A DNA stretch of 64,000 bases from Amphibalanus amphitrite (Eukaryota; Arthropoda; Thecostraca; Balanomorpha; Balanidae): contig NW_024881532.1 of NCBI RefSeq assembly GCF_019059575.1, forward strand, positions 434,001 to 498,000, in the 5' to 3' direction. Numbering within the stretch: the first letter of the stretch is position 1; the number at the start of each line of letters is the position of its first letter. The position numbers and the translations under genes are program-made. This document shows positions 10,001-18,121 of the stretch, in pieces. The notes beneath the pieces are model-generated. The model saw only the letters and a list, made by a program, of their open reading frames with translations. It did no database searches and was not told the DNA's origin.

Positions 10001-10591
10001 GCCGCCGGCACCGGTCCCGCCCCGGCCACCGGGCCCGTCCTCAGCTCCGCTCGCCCGGGCGCTCTGCCGGCCATGCTGCTGATGCGCTCCGGACGCCGAC
10101 GCCGCCGACAGCGCCGTCACGCCCTAACGCCGGGGAGAACAAATGCACAGCATCCAACTGATAAACCCGGCCACCTCGCTAAACTGGCAACGAGCAGTCA
10201 ATCGGTTGTCCAAACGAACATTTTCAAATTTGCGCTACCTGTGGAGTCGAACACTTCTGTCTCTTACGTGTCATCCCCAACTGAAGGGGAAGCGATCGCA
10301 GAAGATCTGGATGACCCCGAACTGGATCCCCTGGATCCTCCTTTGCCACCCGGAGTGCCCCCTCCGGATCCACCGTTTCCTCCGGAGCGGTCGGCGGAGG
10401 CGGCTCGCTGGCGTCGGATGGCCGTGGCTGAGAAAAATCTCTCGTTTGGTCAGTATCTGGTCCTCGCGATAGTTGGATTTGTTTCAGCCGGACTTGTCAC
10501 CCTCGTTATCGTTGTTGTAAAGGTGGTGTTTTTGGAGAGCTGGCACCCGGAAAAGTGGAGCCAGTGCTGCCCGCTTTTGCTTGAACTCTGA
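3746..10591 (+). CDS. Multi-EGF type I transmembrane protein, 3' part of gene (12 exons visible)
   Basis: Proposed join: 3746-4012, 4236-4399, 4669-4771, 5007-5270, 5480-5746, 6150-6413, 6811-6932, 7061-7217, 7500-7672, 8008-8101, 8297-8376, 8807-10591. All junctions have GT-AG consensus and consistent phase. Each unit of about 89 residues carries 12 cysteines: one complete EGF domain plus five cysteines of a second EGF whose sixth cysteine lies at the start of the next exon. Seven paired units and a final single EGF give about 15 EGF domains. After these come a Ser/Pro-rich and Gln-rich stalk, an Arg-rich cluster, one transmembrane segment and a short tail. The first cysteine of 3746-4012 closes an EGF begun upstream, so signal peptide and earlier exons lie left of the window or beyond the LINEs. 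I do not recognise an orthologue. A cell-surface adhesion or signalling role is inference from the domains. Confidence 0.85.
4236..4399 (+). CDS. EGF gene exon B1 (first part of split unit)
   Basis: Acceptor tttttacag, donor ggg|gtcagt. It enters in phase 1 and leaves in phase 0. It encodes CLAGQPCENGGTC, a full first EGF, and the first cysteine of the second EGF, DICANG. The intron falls between cysteines 1 and 2 of that EGF. The unit is completed by 4669-4771, and together they are 267 nt, like the unsplit exons. Confidence 0.8.
4669..4771 (+). CDS. EGF gene exon B2 (second part of split unit)
   Basis: Acceptor gccggtcag, donor ccg|gtgagc. It enters in phase 0 and leaves in phase 1. It encodes CGAEWTCERDTSRPSGYNC and ends PGWKSVSG, the usual unit end. 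The phase match with 4236-4399 supports the pairing. Confidence 0.8.
5007..5270 (+). CDS. EGF gene exon C (one paired EGF unit)
   Basis: Acceptor gctgccgcag, donor cag|gtgaga, phase 1 at both ends. It holds 12 cysteines, including CIALQPCRNGATC, CHPAWTGATC and CGAGFQCSRDPTSPAGYTC, and ends PGWGVTSG. It is the cleanest representative of the repeat unit. Confidence 0.9.
5480..5746 (+). CDS. EGF gene exon D (one paired EGF unit)
   Basis: Acceptor tctgttttcag, donor cag|gtcggt, phase 1 at both ends. It encodes DEDPHC, closing the preceding EGF, then CLANSPCQNGGTC, CPHAWGGASC and CGAGRTCSRDP, and ends PGWKANSG. Confidence 0.9.
6073..6110 (+). pseudogene. Remnant of a duplicated EGF exon start
   Basis: Directly after a good acceptor (cttgccctgcag) the sequence reads DEDPTCQVEDV, the same beginning as the real exon at 6150 (DEDPTCVVDDV). 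It then diverges into pyrimidine-rich intron sequence leading to the second acceptor. It is best read as a partial duplication of the acceptor and first codons of exon E. Use of this acceptor would not give a normal EGF unit. Confidence 0.55.
6150..6413 (+). CDS. EGF gene exon E (one paired EGF unit)
   Basis: Acceptor cctctacag, donor ctg|gtgagt, phase 1 at both ends. It encodes CLARSPCLNDGVC, CRGLWRGATC, CGKRFACQLAPHSLAGYTC and ends PGYGPKSG. The second half is somewhat divergent: the usual SRDP is replaced by QLAP. Confidence 0.88.
6437..6775. repeat. GGTCAGG-type minisatellite in EGF gene intron
   Basis: A degenerate tandem array of GGTCAGG/GGTCAGGTCA units fills almost the whole intron between 6413 and 6811. 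Units vary from 5 to about 12 bp with substitutions such as ggtcaaggtca. The array lies on the sense strand and contains many gtaagg or gtgagg donor-like words. I see no coding role. Confidence 0.85.
6811..6932 (+). CDS. EGF gene exon F1 (first part of split unit)
   Basis: Acceptor tccccggcag, donor acg|gtcagt. It enters in phase 1 and leaves in phase 0. It encodes SDPQC, CLQRSPCQNGGSC and CSCTPAWT. The intron falls between cysteines 5 and 6 of the first EGF, a different place from the other split units. It is completed by 7061-7217. Confidence 0.82.
7061..7217 (+). CDS. EGF gene exon F2 (second part of split unit)
   Basis: Acceptor gctatccag, donor cag|gtttgt. It enters in phase 0 and leaves in phase 1. 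It begins GKEC, supplying cysteine 6 of the first EGF. The second EGF is longer than usual (CEGTTEDLCGGPKTVGSC) and ends PGWEAKSG. Combined with 6811-6932 the unit is 279 nt, the longest of the seven. Confidence 0.82.
7500..7672 (+). CDS. EGF gene exon G1 (first part of split unit)
   Basis: Acceptor acctttccag, donor ctg|gtatgg. It enters in phase 1 and leaves in phase 0. It encodes TDPHC, CLAKRPCKNGATC, CPPAWTGTTC and PCSDGNDL. The split lies between cysteines 1 and 2 of the second EGF, as in exon B1. Confidence 0.82.
8008..8101 (+). CDS. EGF gene exon G2 (second part of split unit)
   Basis: Acceptor gttcgtttcag, donor cag|gtaggt. It enters in phase 0 and leaves in phase 1. It encodes CGEEFTCARDPDSELGYSC and ends PGYERVSG. 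With 7500-7672 it makes a 267-nt unit. Confidence 0.85.
8297..8376 (+). CDS. EGF gene exon H1 (start of last EGF)
   Basis: Acceptor tttccgttcag, donor acg|gtatgt. It enters in phase 1 and leaves in phase 0. It encodes SSPRC, which closes the previous EGF, and CLALQPCQNGATCLST. The intron falls between cysteines 3 and 4 of this last EGF. Confidence 0.85.
8807..10591 (+). CDS. EGF gene terminal exon: last EGF half, stalk, transmembrane helix, tail
   Basis: Acceptor cgtttttttctgcag, phase 0, 594 codons then TGA at 10589-10591. It begins GEGQFNCSC and GWGGPTC, closing the final EGF. A low-complexity stalk follows: Ser/Pro-rich (about 9030-9210), Gly/Gln-rich (9210-9360) and Leu/Gln-rich (9390-9495). 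An acidic stretch, EETEGEEET, lies near 9670-9690. An Arg-rich run, RSGRRRRRQRR, lies at about 10084-10115 and could be a furin-type processing site. The hydrophobic segment YLVLAIVGFVSAGLVTLVIV (about 10453-10515) is a clear transmembrane helix. It is followed by a tail of about 25 residues with a CC pair that could be palmitoylated. Processing and lipidation are inference. Confidence 0.9.
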   Translation, partial: GEGQFNCSCAVGWGGPTCTQQLGTAEAGTGCDPTDPDCNNSVGVPSSGKIRIEIDTETVLSRGNGSTASEEPPTESESSPSPSLSPAAPSPSPAVPPPPPPVPSPSPSTQSPSSSRKPSPSSSPSPAPSPSPLPASKPIGGQEGTKEGQGPPQQKQGSQEGTSGAGGNLAVAGVGIEMPPGGGQGQSQVAGSEFSRLQLLIGQLQQLLGGRQLADGQLQQLQQLQRLQIDQKSAAGESEADATVGNVVSPNGRVAERVGVAHSDRKTAAGELETVSAVEQPVDSGDDEETEGEEETSPAVEKTVVGPGDQLVSVKQKGPIKVQYYVGPAPSQTAGARGGSGSREGTGGRSSGRWAMKSAGQPAVGSAAEGVDTGTSGGGAPPAAGAVVQLPGSPRLTAAAGTGPAPATGPVLSSARPGALPAMLLMRSGRRRRRQRRHALTPGRTNAQHPTDKPGHLAKLATSSQSVVQTNIFKFALPVESNTSVSYVSSPTEGEAIAEDLDDPELDPLDPPLPPGVPPPDPPFPPERSAEAARWRRMAVAEKNLSFGQYLVLAIVGFVSAGLVTLVIVVVKVVFLESWHPEKWSQCCPLLLEL

Positions 10592-11118
10592 TGTAAAATG
10601 ACAAAAGTGTTTACGTTTTTTAACATGCAATGATGTGTAGGTATTGATGACACTATATAAAAAAGCTGTTGTTAATATAGGTATTCCCGAATATTTTATT
10701 CAGTAATTTTTATGAGCAGACTTCGTACTTGAATTGACAAATACAATTTAGCTATGGCATGCTGATTCAGTATTGACGCTGCTGTGACATCTAATGCGCA
10801 TAAACACCACCACTCGTGTGTGCTAGCAGTGTAATATTGATCGGAGCTCGGCATCGGAATGTTGGTTGCGATAAGATAAGAGAAATCGGGGCGCAGTTGA
10901 GCGTAAAACTCGTCAAGGAAGAGGCGTGAGCCCTAACGAGCAATACGCAAGGGTGAATTGATTCATTCACTTACCGTGCTTCGGGCTGTAATCCTGATAC
11001 TGTGATATCAATATCAGATCAGTTAGTTTGAACGGATGGTATTGGTATGCTCGTGAATCGTGATGGCTGTCGATTTCTGAGCTTGCTACACATTGAAAAG
11101 GCTACAAGGTTTTAAATC
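10592..11118. other. Intergenic region between EGF gene and syntaxin-6 gene
   Basis: These 527 bases separate the EGF-gene stop from the syntaxin start codon on the same strand. They must hold the 3' end of one gene and the promoter and 5' UTR of the other. No exact AATAAA was found. A TATA-like run (ctatataaaaaag) at about 10654-10667 is present, but its role is unclear. Confidence 0.6.
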
Positions 11119-11147
11119 ATGGAAGATCCGTTCTACCTTGTTCGAGA
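11119..11147 (+). CDS. Syx6: Syx6 exon 1 (start codon)
   Basis: The ATG is at 11119-11121, and nine codons plus two bases encode MEDPFYLVR, then donor gtgagt. The short first exon and its sequence match the N-terminus conserved across animal syntaxin-6 proteins. This fixes the start despite the 1.1-kb intron that follows. Confidence 0.9.
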
Positions 11148-14100
11148 GTGAGTACCCTACTCAGTATTATTTATAGTCACTGTGTCTGTGCTCAGCGTGA
11201 TTTCATCCGGATTCCGGAGTGTGCTGTTAAAGACATTTGTTGGTCAATAATGAATTGCAATACTGCCTTTGGTTTTTACCATGCATAATATTGATTAATT
11301 TGCCAGTCATTGTGTTCTTGTTTTTCAATCTTAAACACTGGCTGATCCAGAAAAGCAGTCTTGGACGCTGCAGGGGGCATGATCCCAAAAGCATTCTCCA
11401 AACTCCAAAAACTCGTAGAATTTTGAAAGCTTTTACACTGTTCTGCAGTTTAAAACAAACTTAACTTTCCCTTAAAGTTGCATGGTTTTCATTTTATTAG
11501 AAAACAAGGTATTGTTGATTTGGGGCTCTGTGGGGGTCATTTGCGCCAAATACCCCAGTACTCTCTTAACAGATGTCACCCCAATCATCATCATCATCAT
11601 CATCACATTTATTTGCATCACACACACAATGTGAGGTGACAAGGTGAGGTGACAGTTATAACAAGTAGCAGTACATATACATACATTGGGCCAGGTAGGT
11701 ACATACATTAATGCCTGCAGAACAATGCTAGGCCACGCAAGGACATTCACAAGAGCCAATCATTGGACATTCTAAAACCATCGATAGTACCTATACTTTA
11801 GTTCAAGTTGTGTGCCTGGTGCTTTCATTAGTGCTTTCAATGGACTAAGTAGATGATGGTGATAGTTCACATCTAACTAATTGGTCACCTTGGAACAATG
11901 TTTGGGCATGGAAAGTATAACAAGAAATGTTTATGGATGAAGTATGAAGAAATCAAAGTATTAAGTAAAGACCAAGAAGGTAAATTAATAATCATAGTTT
12001 GAGTTCACACTTCACATTTCTTAGATGGAATGGGTAACTTATCAGCTTTTGGAGTGTGGTTTCATGTGTCACTGCAATTTGCATACAATTAGTATATAAT
12101 GACATTTTTTCTTATATTCCATCAATTTGGATAATGTTCTCAGCTTTCACTCCTAGTGATATTGTGCCTCCCTCTCATACGAACAGTTCCAATGACATTT
12201 TGACCTGGTGTGGGCCTTGACATCACCTTCCCTTCCCAGCGATGTGTAGTCCCACCTGTGACGTCGCCTACCGCCCCCAGTGACGTAGTGAAGGCGCTGG
12301 CCAAGCTGCGCGGCCTGTACCAGCGGCGCAGTGAGCTCGAGTCGGTACCGGCCACCGCCGCCGAGCGTACCTGGACGGAAAGTGAGCTGTGTAACGCGCT
12401 GCGCAGCATCGAGTGGGACGTCGAGGACCTCCAGGAGACAATCGATATCCTTTACGAACAGATCGACGTGGCAAGGAGAAGGGAGCTTCAGCTGCTGTCA
12501 CTGCTGGATCGCGATATTGTGCGCTGGGATTGCGGAAAAACTGCTAGTCGCTCTTCGACCAAGCCTTTGTTCAACTGAAGTATCGCTTTGGCTACCGTTT
12601 CCCTACACCATTCTTGCATCACTTTCGTTTTTATATCACTTATTCAGCATGCATGGACAAAGGTGTTTCTTCAACAAGCTCATTTGTATAGAACACATTT
12701 AAGACCCTGTCATTTTCGACACTTAAGCGATTATTTGTATTTTTAAAGTTCCTTAATCGCCGTGCACGTATCGTCGAGAAGAACCAGAAGCAGTTCCGTC
12801 TGAGCGAGGCGGACCTGCAGGCGCGGCGCAGCTTCGTCAAGGCGACGCGGGACGAGCTGGACGCCCTGAAGGAGCGGCTGAGCCTGAACCGGGCCGCGGA
12901 CACGGACCGCACCGCCCGACAGGTGCGCCGGGCGCTCCAGGCGCCGGGAGGGGTGTGCTGAATGCTGATGGCACCCACTGCTGCACCCGAGCACAGTTGG
13001 CAAGCAATGCATCTTGCATGTGACTATGTCATACACAGAGGTCTTCCTTGATGGTGAAGGTTATACTTTACATCTTAGCGACTAGCATACTTTTAACAAG
13101 CAAGCTAATTGATTTAACCTCGAGGCTCAAATGTACGGGTTATGAAGTGTTAAATGGCTATGCAATGCATGCGGCTGACAAGCACCTGATTGTTCAATTT
13201 CATTTTTTATGATTCTTTTAACTAATAACTTATTTGAACCATAACCATTTAGGCTAGCGGTACTCGCGTGTTGCCAACCAGACCTAGAGAAAAGGCACGT
13301 CACTTCTCGCCTCTTGCTCGCACCTTATTTACATAGCTGTATAGGTATTCGAATGCCCTGTAGCCTGACAGTGTTGCATGGTGCATGTACTGGTACTAAC
13401 ATAAAACATTGCCTGCATGCGCTATAGGAGCTAGAAGAAGCTGACGAGCTGCCTCCCGCATACAACGTGAGTAGATATGCATGTCTTGGTTGGATATGTT
13501 AAAATATAAGCTGTGCCCGTAACGTGGAACCTGGAGGCCTCCACTCCACGAAGTGTAAGCAGCATGTGTAAAAATTAGTGTGTGCTGACTGCTGTAAGCC
13601 ATTTCTTCTCCATCAATTCGCGGCTAACGCTACTTACGAATTACGATGGGAATTTCGGGTTCACCGAGAAGTTATTCTTTCGGTTCTGGTAAATATGATG
13701 AACGCTTTCGTGATACTTGAGGCTGCTACCATGTTATTTTTGACAGAGGTGTTAAATTATTGTTGATGCGGCCTTAGTACGCCTGTTTGACCAGCTGGTG
13801 ATGACACATCTTCATCTTCATCTTCGTGTTATCGGGGCAAGAGGCACGATGTCCTGTAGGGCCCGTTCTCGCCGATTTCCATAACTTCACTTAGTACTCA
13901 GTCTGTTACAGGAGTGGAGTACCAGATCGACTCCCAGTGTGCATCCAGCCTGTTCTTAAAGACGTTGACTGAGGGCGAATGTACAATTTCTGCTGGAAGC
14001 CCGTTCCAATCGTTAATACACCGCACAGAAAATGAATTCAGTCTGGCACGGCAGGTTGCACGAGGCTTCCGTAGTTTAAGTGTGTGACCCCGAGTTCGCC

Positions 14101-15896
14101 TTTCAGGATTCGTTGCCAGAAGCTCTGAAGGATCAGTATCAACGTGGCCGTGCAGCATCTTGTATGCGTGAATCATATCCATGCGTCTACGCCGATAGTA
14201 CAGTGACGGGAGCAGCAATGCATGTGTGCCAATCTCAATGTCCTCGCCATTCAGCCACTCCTATCAGCCCTATCTGACGTCATACCCCCCACATCTGTCT
14301 CCAGCCGCTGCTGGAGCAGCCCTCCAGCCCTCCGGAGCGGCCCCAGGCGCCGGCCAAACCAACCGGTGGCTCCTCCGGCGGTGGATACAGCAGACTGCGG
14401 GAGGATGAGCCGCCCGAGTCGCCGCTGCAGGAGCAGCGCCAGCAGCAGCGCCGCCTGGCGGGAGAACAGCAGCGCCACCTGGACAGGATCGGCCAGTCGG
14501 TCGGCACACTGCGGGATATGTCGCAGCGGCTGGGCACTGAGGTCGACGACCAGAGCATGTGAGTTGGGTGTCGTAACCACCATAAAGGGACTGACGCTAA
14601 ATGTGCCTTATCTTCAATTCTTCCGTATGTAATAGTGGGTGTCATGCTATGGCTAATGTAAAGTAAAAGTGCTGGTGACAGGCAATTACTTGCGATTCTG
14701 CTAATTAAAGGGACTATCCCACCTTCTAAAATGTTGTTAAAATCAGGTAAATTGTACCCGACTTTATAGATTGGATGACCAGGAACACGGTTCTGGCATT
14801 TATTTTTCATTAAACATCTTAGGCTTCCCATATTCCAAACACAAACATTCAAATATGTGACGTCACAACCCAAAATAACCTCCTTCCTCAGGCCACATTA
14901 CTGTCATAAAGTTGATTCTTTTTACTCTGTAGGCACCACAACAAAGTTCAGACCAAGTTTTAAACAATTTTTTAACGAACAAACCCATTTAAATCAGAAT
15001 GACTAAACGAGGTGACGTCACACTAACGGTCGGTCCATGTTGAAGATAGGGCCTTGTGCAAGGCCCATTTTCAAATGAAGGGAACGAATTTCTTCAACAC
15101 CAAGAGGCTGGGTGGGTTGCAACCTAGATAGATAATGGTTTCTGAACCTCGCCGCAAACTTGGCTATCTCAACTCAAACCCCATGTTAAAGGTGGGATAG
15201 TCCCTTTAAGTTGTTCTTCGATGTGTCGTCCTTGTCAGCATCTCACCAACATTGACGGCCTTCTACTGCTGACCTTTACCCACTCTCACCCCCAGTATGA
15301 TCGAGGACATCACCCACGAGGTTGACGCCGCCCAGGGCAAGGTGGACACCACCATGAGCCGAATGATGAAGGTCCTCAGGATCTCCAACGGTGAGCCAGA
15401 TTCCTCTCCTCTCTCGAGAGACACGGTAGGATCCGGGAGGGAGGTAGATAGAGCAGCGGGGGAGATTAATGGCTCGTTGATGATGGTAGATGACGGTGAT
15501 GCACCTATTGCCTTTTTCTGTTTGTTGCAATGAAAAAATATTCTTTTGATTTTTCACAGTATGCCGTAATGGGTGATTGAGGAATCCATCTTAGAAATAT
15601 GCCAAATTCTTGCGTCCATGGTCCTGTGAAAACGCTTATATGGTGCTCCATGTATTGTTTTTCTTAGGAATATTTTAAGGCCCCGAGCTCATTCAGCTCT
15701 ATGAAGGCATCTCAGTTCCTTGTTATTTCACTCTAAAAGTGCGATAGAAAGTGCTCAAAATGTGAACTGTCTTGCCACCGGTTCCTCTGACCTGACGGCC
15801 CCTCCTGTGTGTCCCGCAGACAAGCGGCAGTGGACGGCGATCGGCGTCCTCTCGGGCATCATGCTGATCGTCGTCCTCATGTTCTTCTTCATCTAG
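11119..15896 (+). CDS. Syx6: Syntaxin-6/10-type Qc-SNARE, complete gene (7 coding exons)
   Basis: Join: 11119-11147, 12281-12444, 12768-12922, 13428-13466, 14305-14558, 15296-15390, 15820-15896; 813 nt including stop, 270 residues, close to the family length of about 255. The start MEDPFYLVR matches the conserved syntaxin-6 N-terminus. Residues of about 5-108 form the syntaxin-6 N-terminal helical domain, with the diagnostic motif LRSIEWDVEDLQETI. A Pro/Gly/Gln-rich linker follows, then a SNARE motif at about 180-243 with the zero-layer Gln (Q212 in VDDQS). A C-terminal anchor, WTAIGVLSGIMLIVVLMFFF, ends the protein. The family mediates endosome-to-trans-Golgi fusion as the Qc-SNARE of a four-helix complex. 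All junctions are GT-AG except intron 2, which is AT-AC. Confidence 0.93.
11337..11430 (+). mobile_element. Degenerate copy of the hAT-like MITE found at 32386
   Basis: In Syx6 intron 1, words such as gatccagaaaagc, gacgctgcaggggg and ccaaactccaaaaactc align in order with the left part of the element at 32386-32646. No intact ends or target duplication remain. The rest of the intron (11148-12280) shows no coding signal. Confidence 0.5.
11584..11760 (-). mobile_element. Probable LINE/SINE 3' end with (ATG)n tail
   Basis: On the minus strand an AATAAA signal followed by a run of ATG repeats (+ strand atcatcatcatcatcatcatcac, 11586-11607) resembles the 3' end of a non-LTR retroelement. Its tail style is similar to that of the LINE fragment at 13800-14250. 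No protein-coding part is recognisable, so a plain microsatellite remains possible. Confidence 0.4.
12281..12444 (+). CDS. Syx6: Syx6 exon 2
   Basis: Acceptor gcccccag, with the split codon GA|T giving Asp. It encodes DVVKALAKLRGLYQRRSEL and LRSIEWDVEDLQETI. It ends at 12444, immediately before ATATCCTTT. No GT donor in the vicinity gives a family-like continuation: reading through produces residues unlike any syntaxin, followed by a stop at 12578. Confidence 0.9.
12445..12767 (+). other. Syx6: U12-type AT-AC intron (323 nt) in Syx6
   Basis: The 5' splice site reads ATATCCTTT (12445-12453), the exact minor-spliceosome AT-AC consensus. A branch-site match TTCCTTAAT occurs at 12749-12757. The 3' splice site is AC at 12766-12767, 11 nt from the presumed branch adenosine at 12756, within the tight U12 spacing. 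Splicing here joins ETI to GIVEKNQKQF, exactly the continuity expected from other syntaxin-6 proteins. No U2-type alternative preserves the frame and homology. Confidence 0.92.
12768..12922 (+). CDS. Syx6: Syx6 exon 3
   Basis: It starts after the AC acceptor with a split Gly codon (G|GT). It encodes IVEKNQKQFRLSEADLQARR and RSFVKATRDELDALKERL, the third helix of the N-terminal domain. Donor cag|gtgcgc, phase 0. Confidence 0.92.
13428..13466 (+). CDS. Syx6: Syx6 microexon 4 (39 nt)
   Basis: Acceptor cgctatag, donor aac|gtgagt, phase 0 at both ends, encoding 13 residues (ELEEADELPPAYN). Both neighbours are phase 0, so it could be skipped without a frame change. Its inclusion is inferred only from good splice sites and an acidic, linker-like sequence. 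It may be alternatively spliced. Confidence 0.6.
13800..14250 (-). mobile_element. 3' fragment of a non-LTR retrotransposon in Syx6 intron 4
   Basis: The minus-strand frame 14245-13898 encodes LINE post-RT sequence: RRRRMDMIHAYKMLHG, then RTRGHTLKLRKPRATCRARL and SFSVRCINDWNGLPAEIV, then stop. About 90 bases further, a GATGAA repeat tail (+ strand catcttcatcttcatcttc, about 13808-13827) marks the 3' end. Only the C-terminal end survives. It ends 55 bases before the exon 5 acceptor, so it sits close to splicing signals. Confidence 0.75.
14305..14558 (+). CDS. Syx6: Syx6 exon 5
   Basis: Acceptor catctgtctccag, donor cat|gtgagt, phase 0 in and phase 2 out. It encodes the Pro/Gly linker, a Gln-rich stretch (LQEQRQQQRRLAGEQQ) and the first half of the SNARE motif, ending at the zero-layer Gln region LGTEVDDQS. 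Confidence 0.92.
14709..15205. mobile_element. TTAA-flanked MITE, copy 1 (497 bp) in Syx6 intron 5
   Basis: Terminal inverted repeats AGGGACTATCCCACCTT and its complement are bounded by TTAA at 14705-14708 and 15206-15209. A TA duplication is an equally valid reading, since TTAA contains it. It has no coding capacity. A diverged second copy is at 24549-25019, and both share the internal right-end word ggctatctcaactcaaa. It fills most of the intron between exons 5 and 6. Confidence 0.8.
15296..15390 (+). CDS. Syx6: Syx6 exon 6
   Basis: Acceptor tctcacccccag, donor acg|gtgagc. It encodes MIEDITHEVDAAQGKVDTTM and SRMMKVLRISN, the second half of the SNARE motif. The heptad spacing continues from exon 5. 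Confidence 0.92.
15820..15896 (+). CDS. Syx6: Syx6 exon 7 (tail anchor and stop)
   Basis: Acceptor gtgtcccgcag. It encodes DKRQW followed by the C-terminal membrane anchor, and stops with TAG at 15894-15896. The protein ends within the helix, as expected for a tail-anchored SNARE. Confidence 0.92.
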
Positions 15897-18121
15897 TCTT
15901 CCCGATCCCGCCGCCACGAGCGGCAGGACGTGCCGCACAGAGTGGCTGGACATGCTGAACGGGTGCCGTCAGGAGAGCGGCCTTCCTCCCACCGAGTGTG
16001 GTGGCGCCTGGGCTGGGGTTCGGCCCGGGATACCGCCGTCCATTGACTCCCAGTCAGCCGTGCAGTCTGTCGAGCTGGGTGGAGTCGAGTCTTACTGGGT
16101 CTGGGGAAAGAGCTTAAGTCAGAGAAGCAATCGTATACAGGTGATAGAATCGTAGAATTAAGGCGCTTGGGCTACGCACACAGTCGTCACTGTGTGAAAA
16201 GTACAGCGACCAGTACACTACTATACTATGCCAATGGGAAACGAATAAGTGATTGTGGCAAATTGTATATTCATCGAGCATCAGCTGTGTAACGGTTATA
16301 GCCTGAGTCGTGTGAAATGAGCATAGCAATAGGATGATAGGCTGAATTTCTCGTCGCGGTCTCCGCTCTCTATAATGCTGATTTGTGACCGTCCACTTTA
16401 AACTATGCATGGGAGCTTATTTGATGCTTCGCTGGATTTGCATCTGCCTGCCTTTCGAAAGTGTGCGCGTAAAGACCCCCTGGTCGGTTGACCATTCATT
16501 CGCACATTGCCTTCATGGATGATGAAATTTCTCTTGCTTGTCTTGTCTTATTCTTCAGCACCACTTAGCTTAGCTTGGCACCAGATAAAGGCGAGCCTCT
16601 AAGCATAGAGGGTACGGGGTGTTAGTTCATTAACCTGGCTGACCGGCCCAGGACGAGTCTTTCCAGACGAAAAGCTTCCTTGTGGCATGTTTGAGCTTGT
16701 TCGCTAGGCAGCTGTTGCATGAGGCTTTCGGTTTCTGCTAAACACGAGCCGACTTGGGACATGATAGGTAATATGAATGTCCTCATTGGCGGGTATTTGA
16801 ACTGTTTTTGCCTCGCGATATTTTCACACAGCTTGGTCGGCAAGTTCAAGTTTTTACTCCCTGCAATGTTCCCCAATCCATAAAGTGCTCACGCGTGCTT
16901 AGTGCTTGTCAAGTATATTTTGCTCAACTCCTCCTCTCATCTGTCCTTCTTGCTCAACTTCTGATGCATGGCCGTCAAATAAGCAGCTCACCGACATTCC
17001 TGTGATTTTTTGTCGTGAAATACTTGACGTGCTTATTTACCAATCATGTATTTATATATGCGGTTCGAGCATTTCGTTTATTGTAATCAATCGTTCACGT
17101 TGCCTATAGACAGATGCTATTAGCTTACAGCTGCGATGCGCTTAGTACGGGGCCAGTGTTCCTGTTCAGTCTATGCATTGTAACTGATTGTAAAAGACAA
17201 CACACCGCGGTAGTGTTTTATTCTCAGGTAGCTGTAGCACCGTCTTCATTCCTGAATCGGGCTTTAACGATGGTGTTTGTGTCGGTGATCGGTATGAAAT
17301 CGTTATGATTATTACACAGGTACGGGGTGTGATTGTATGCAGTGTAATCCGTCTAGTCATGGGCCGCTCGATATACGATAACGGTACCGTGCTACCGGGT
17401 CGTGTGGGGCGCGGCGGGCGGCCGCTAATTGCCTAATAAACGGCGCACCGGTCCACTGTCGCTTTTTACTCACTGTGCTCGTCATCATATGTCAGCGTCG
17501 GATGTCGGAAGTAGAACCATGACAGTTGCGGCCTCTGTGCGGTCAACGGATTAATTATAGCTGCTTCATCCGCTGCCCAATGTGACACTTTTGACGACCT
17601 TCGTAATCTGGATTTTTTTTTTTTATCATAAAGGGCGTTTCTGGTCCACTAATTGCAAAGGGGAATCCAGCACACACCAAAACGTTCAGTAACTAAGTAA
17701 AAGTGTACCGTCCCCAGTGCTTCTTCGCCATAAGGTCGATCAATGACCATTCTTCCCGTTTGGTTGATGTGACCTTGGCCACATTCTCCAGCTCGCAATT
17801 CGTCACTGCGAGAGGCGAGATCTCCCCGACGAATCCGAATCCGAATCCGACTCACGCAACCCGCTCCTCATCCTGATTCACCGTACCATTTCCGGAACGG
17901 CGCTACTACACCTTCCTCTGGTTCCGGTCTGTGCGTGACGTCATCAGCTTCCGGTGCTACCTTATCGGTTCCAGTCGCGACCTCGGGGGCGGGGTTACCC
18001 CACGGCGGAGCTCGGTTGCAATTTGTAAATACGCGGGGCGGGGGGATTCCACACTCGCCCACCTTTACGCCTGGGCTGTGCAACTCGCTCGGGGCCCTCT
18101 GGGCGGACAGTGGCGTTTCAT
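15897..18121. other. Syx6 3' flank and spacer
   Basis: No coding region is supported. An AATAAA at 17435-17440 in a GC-rich context followed by T- and GT-rich sequence is a candidate polyadenylation site, which would imply a 3' UTR of about 1.5 kb. From about 17830 to 18120 the DNA becomes GC-rich, with GGGGCGGGG-like boxes, up to the edge of the palindrome. Confidence 0.5.

Noticed and set aside
11586-11607. CRISPR-like short direct repeats (atc)n
   Set aside because: A simple trinucleotide run without spacers; a retroelement tail or microsatellite explains it.
12445-12578. Read-through of Syx6 exon 2 to a stop at 12578 as the real protein end
   Set aside because: The read-through residues do not resemble any syntaxin, and AT-AC splicing restores the conserved sequence exactly.
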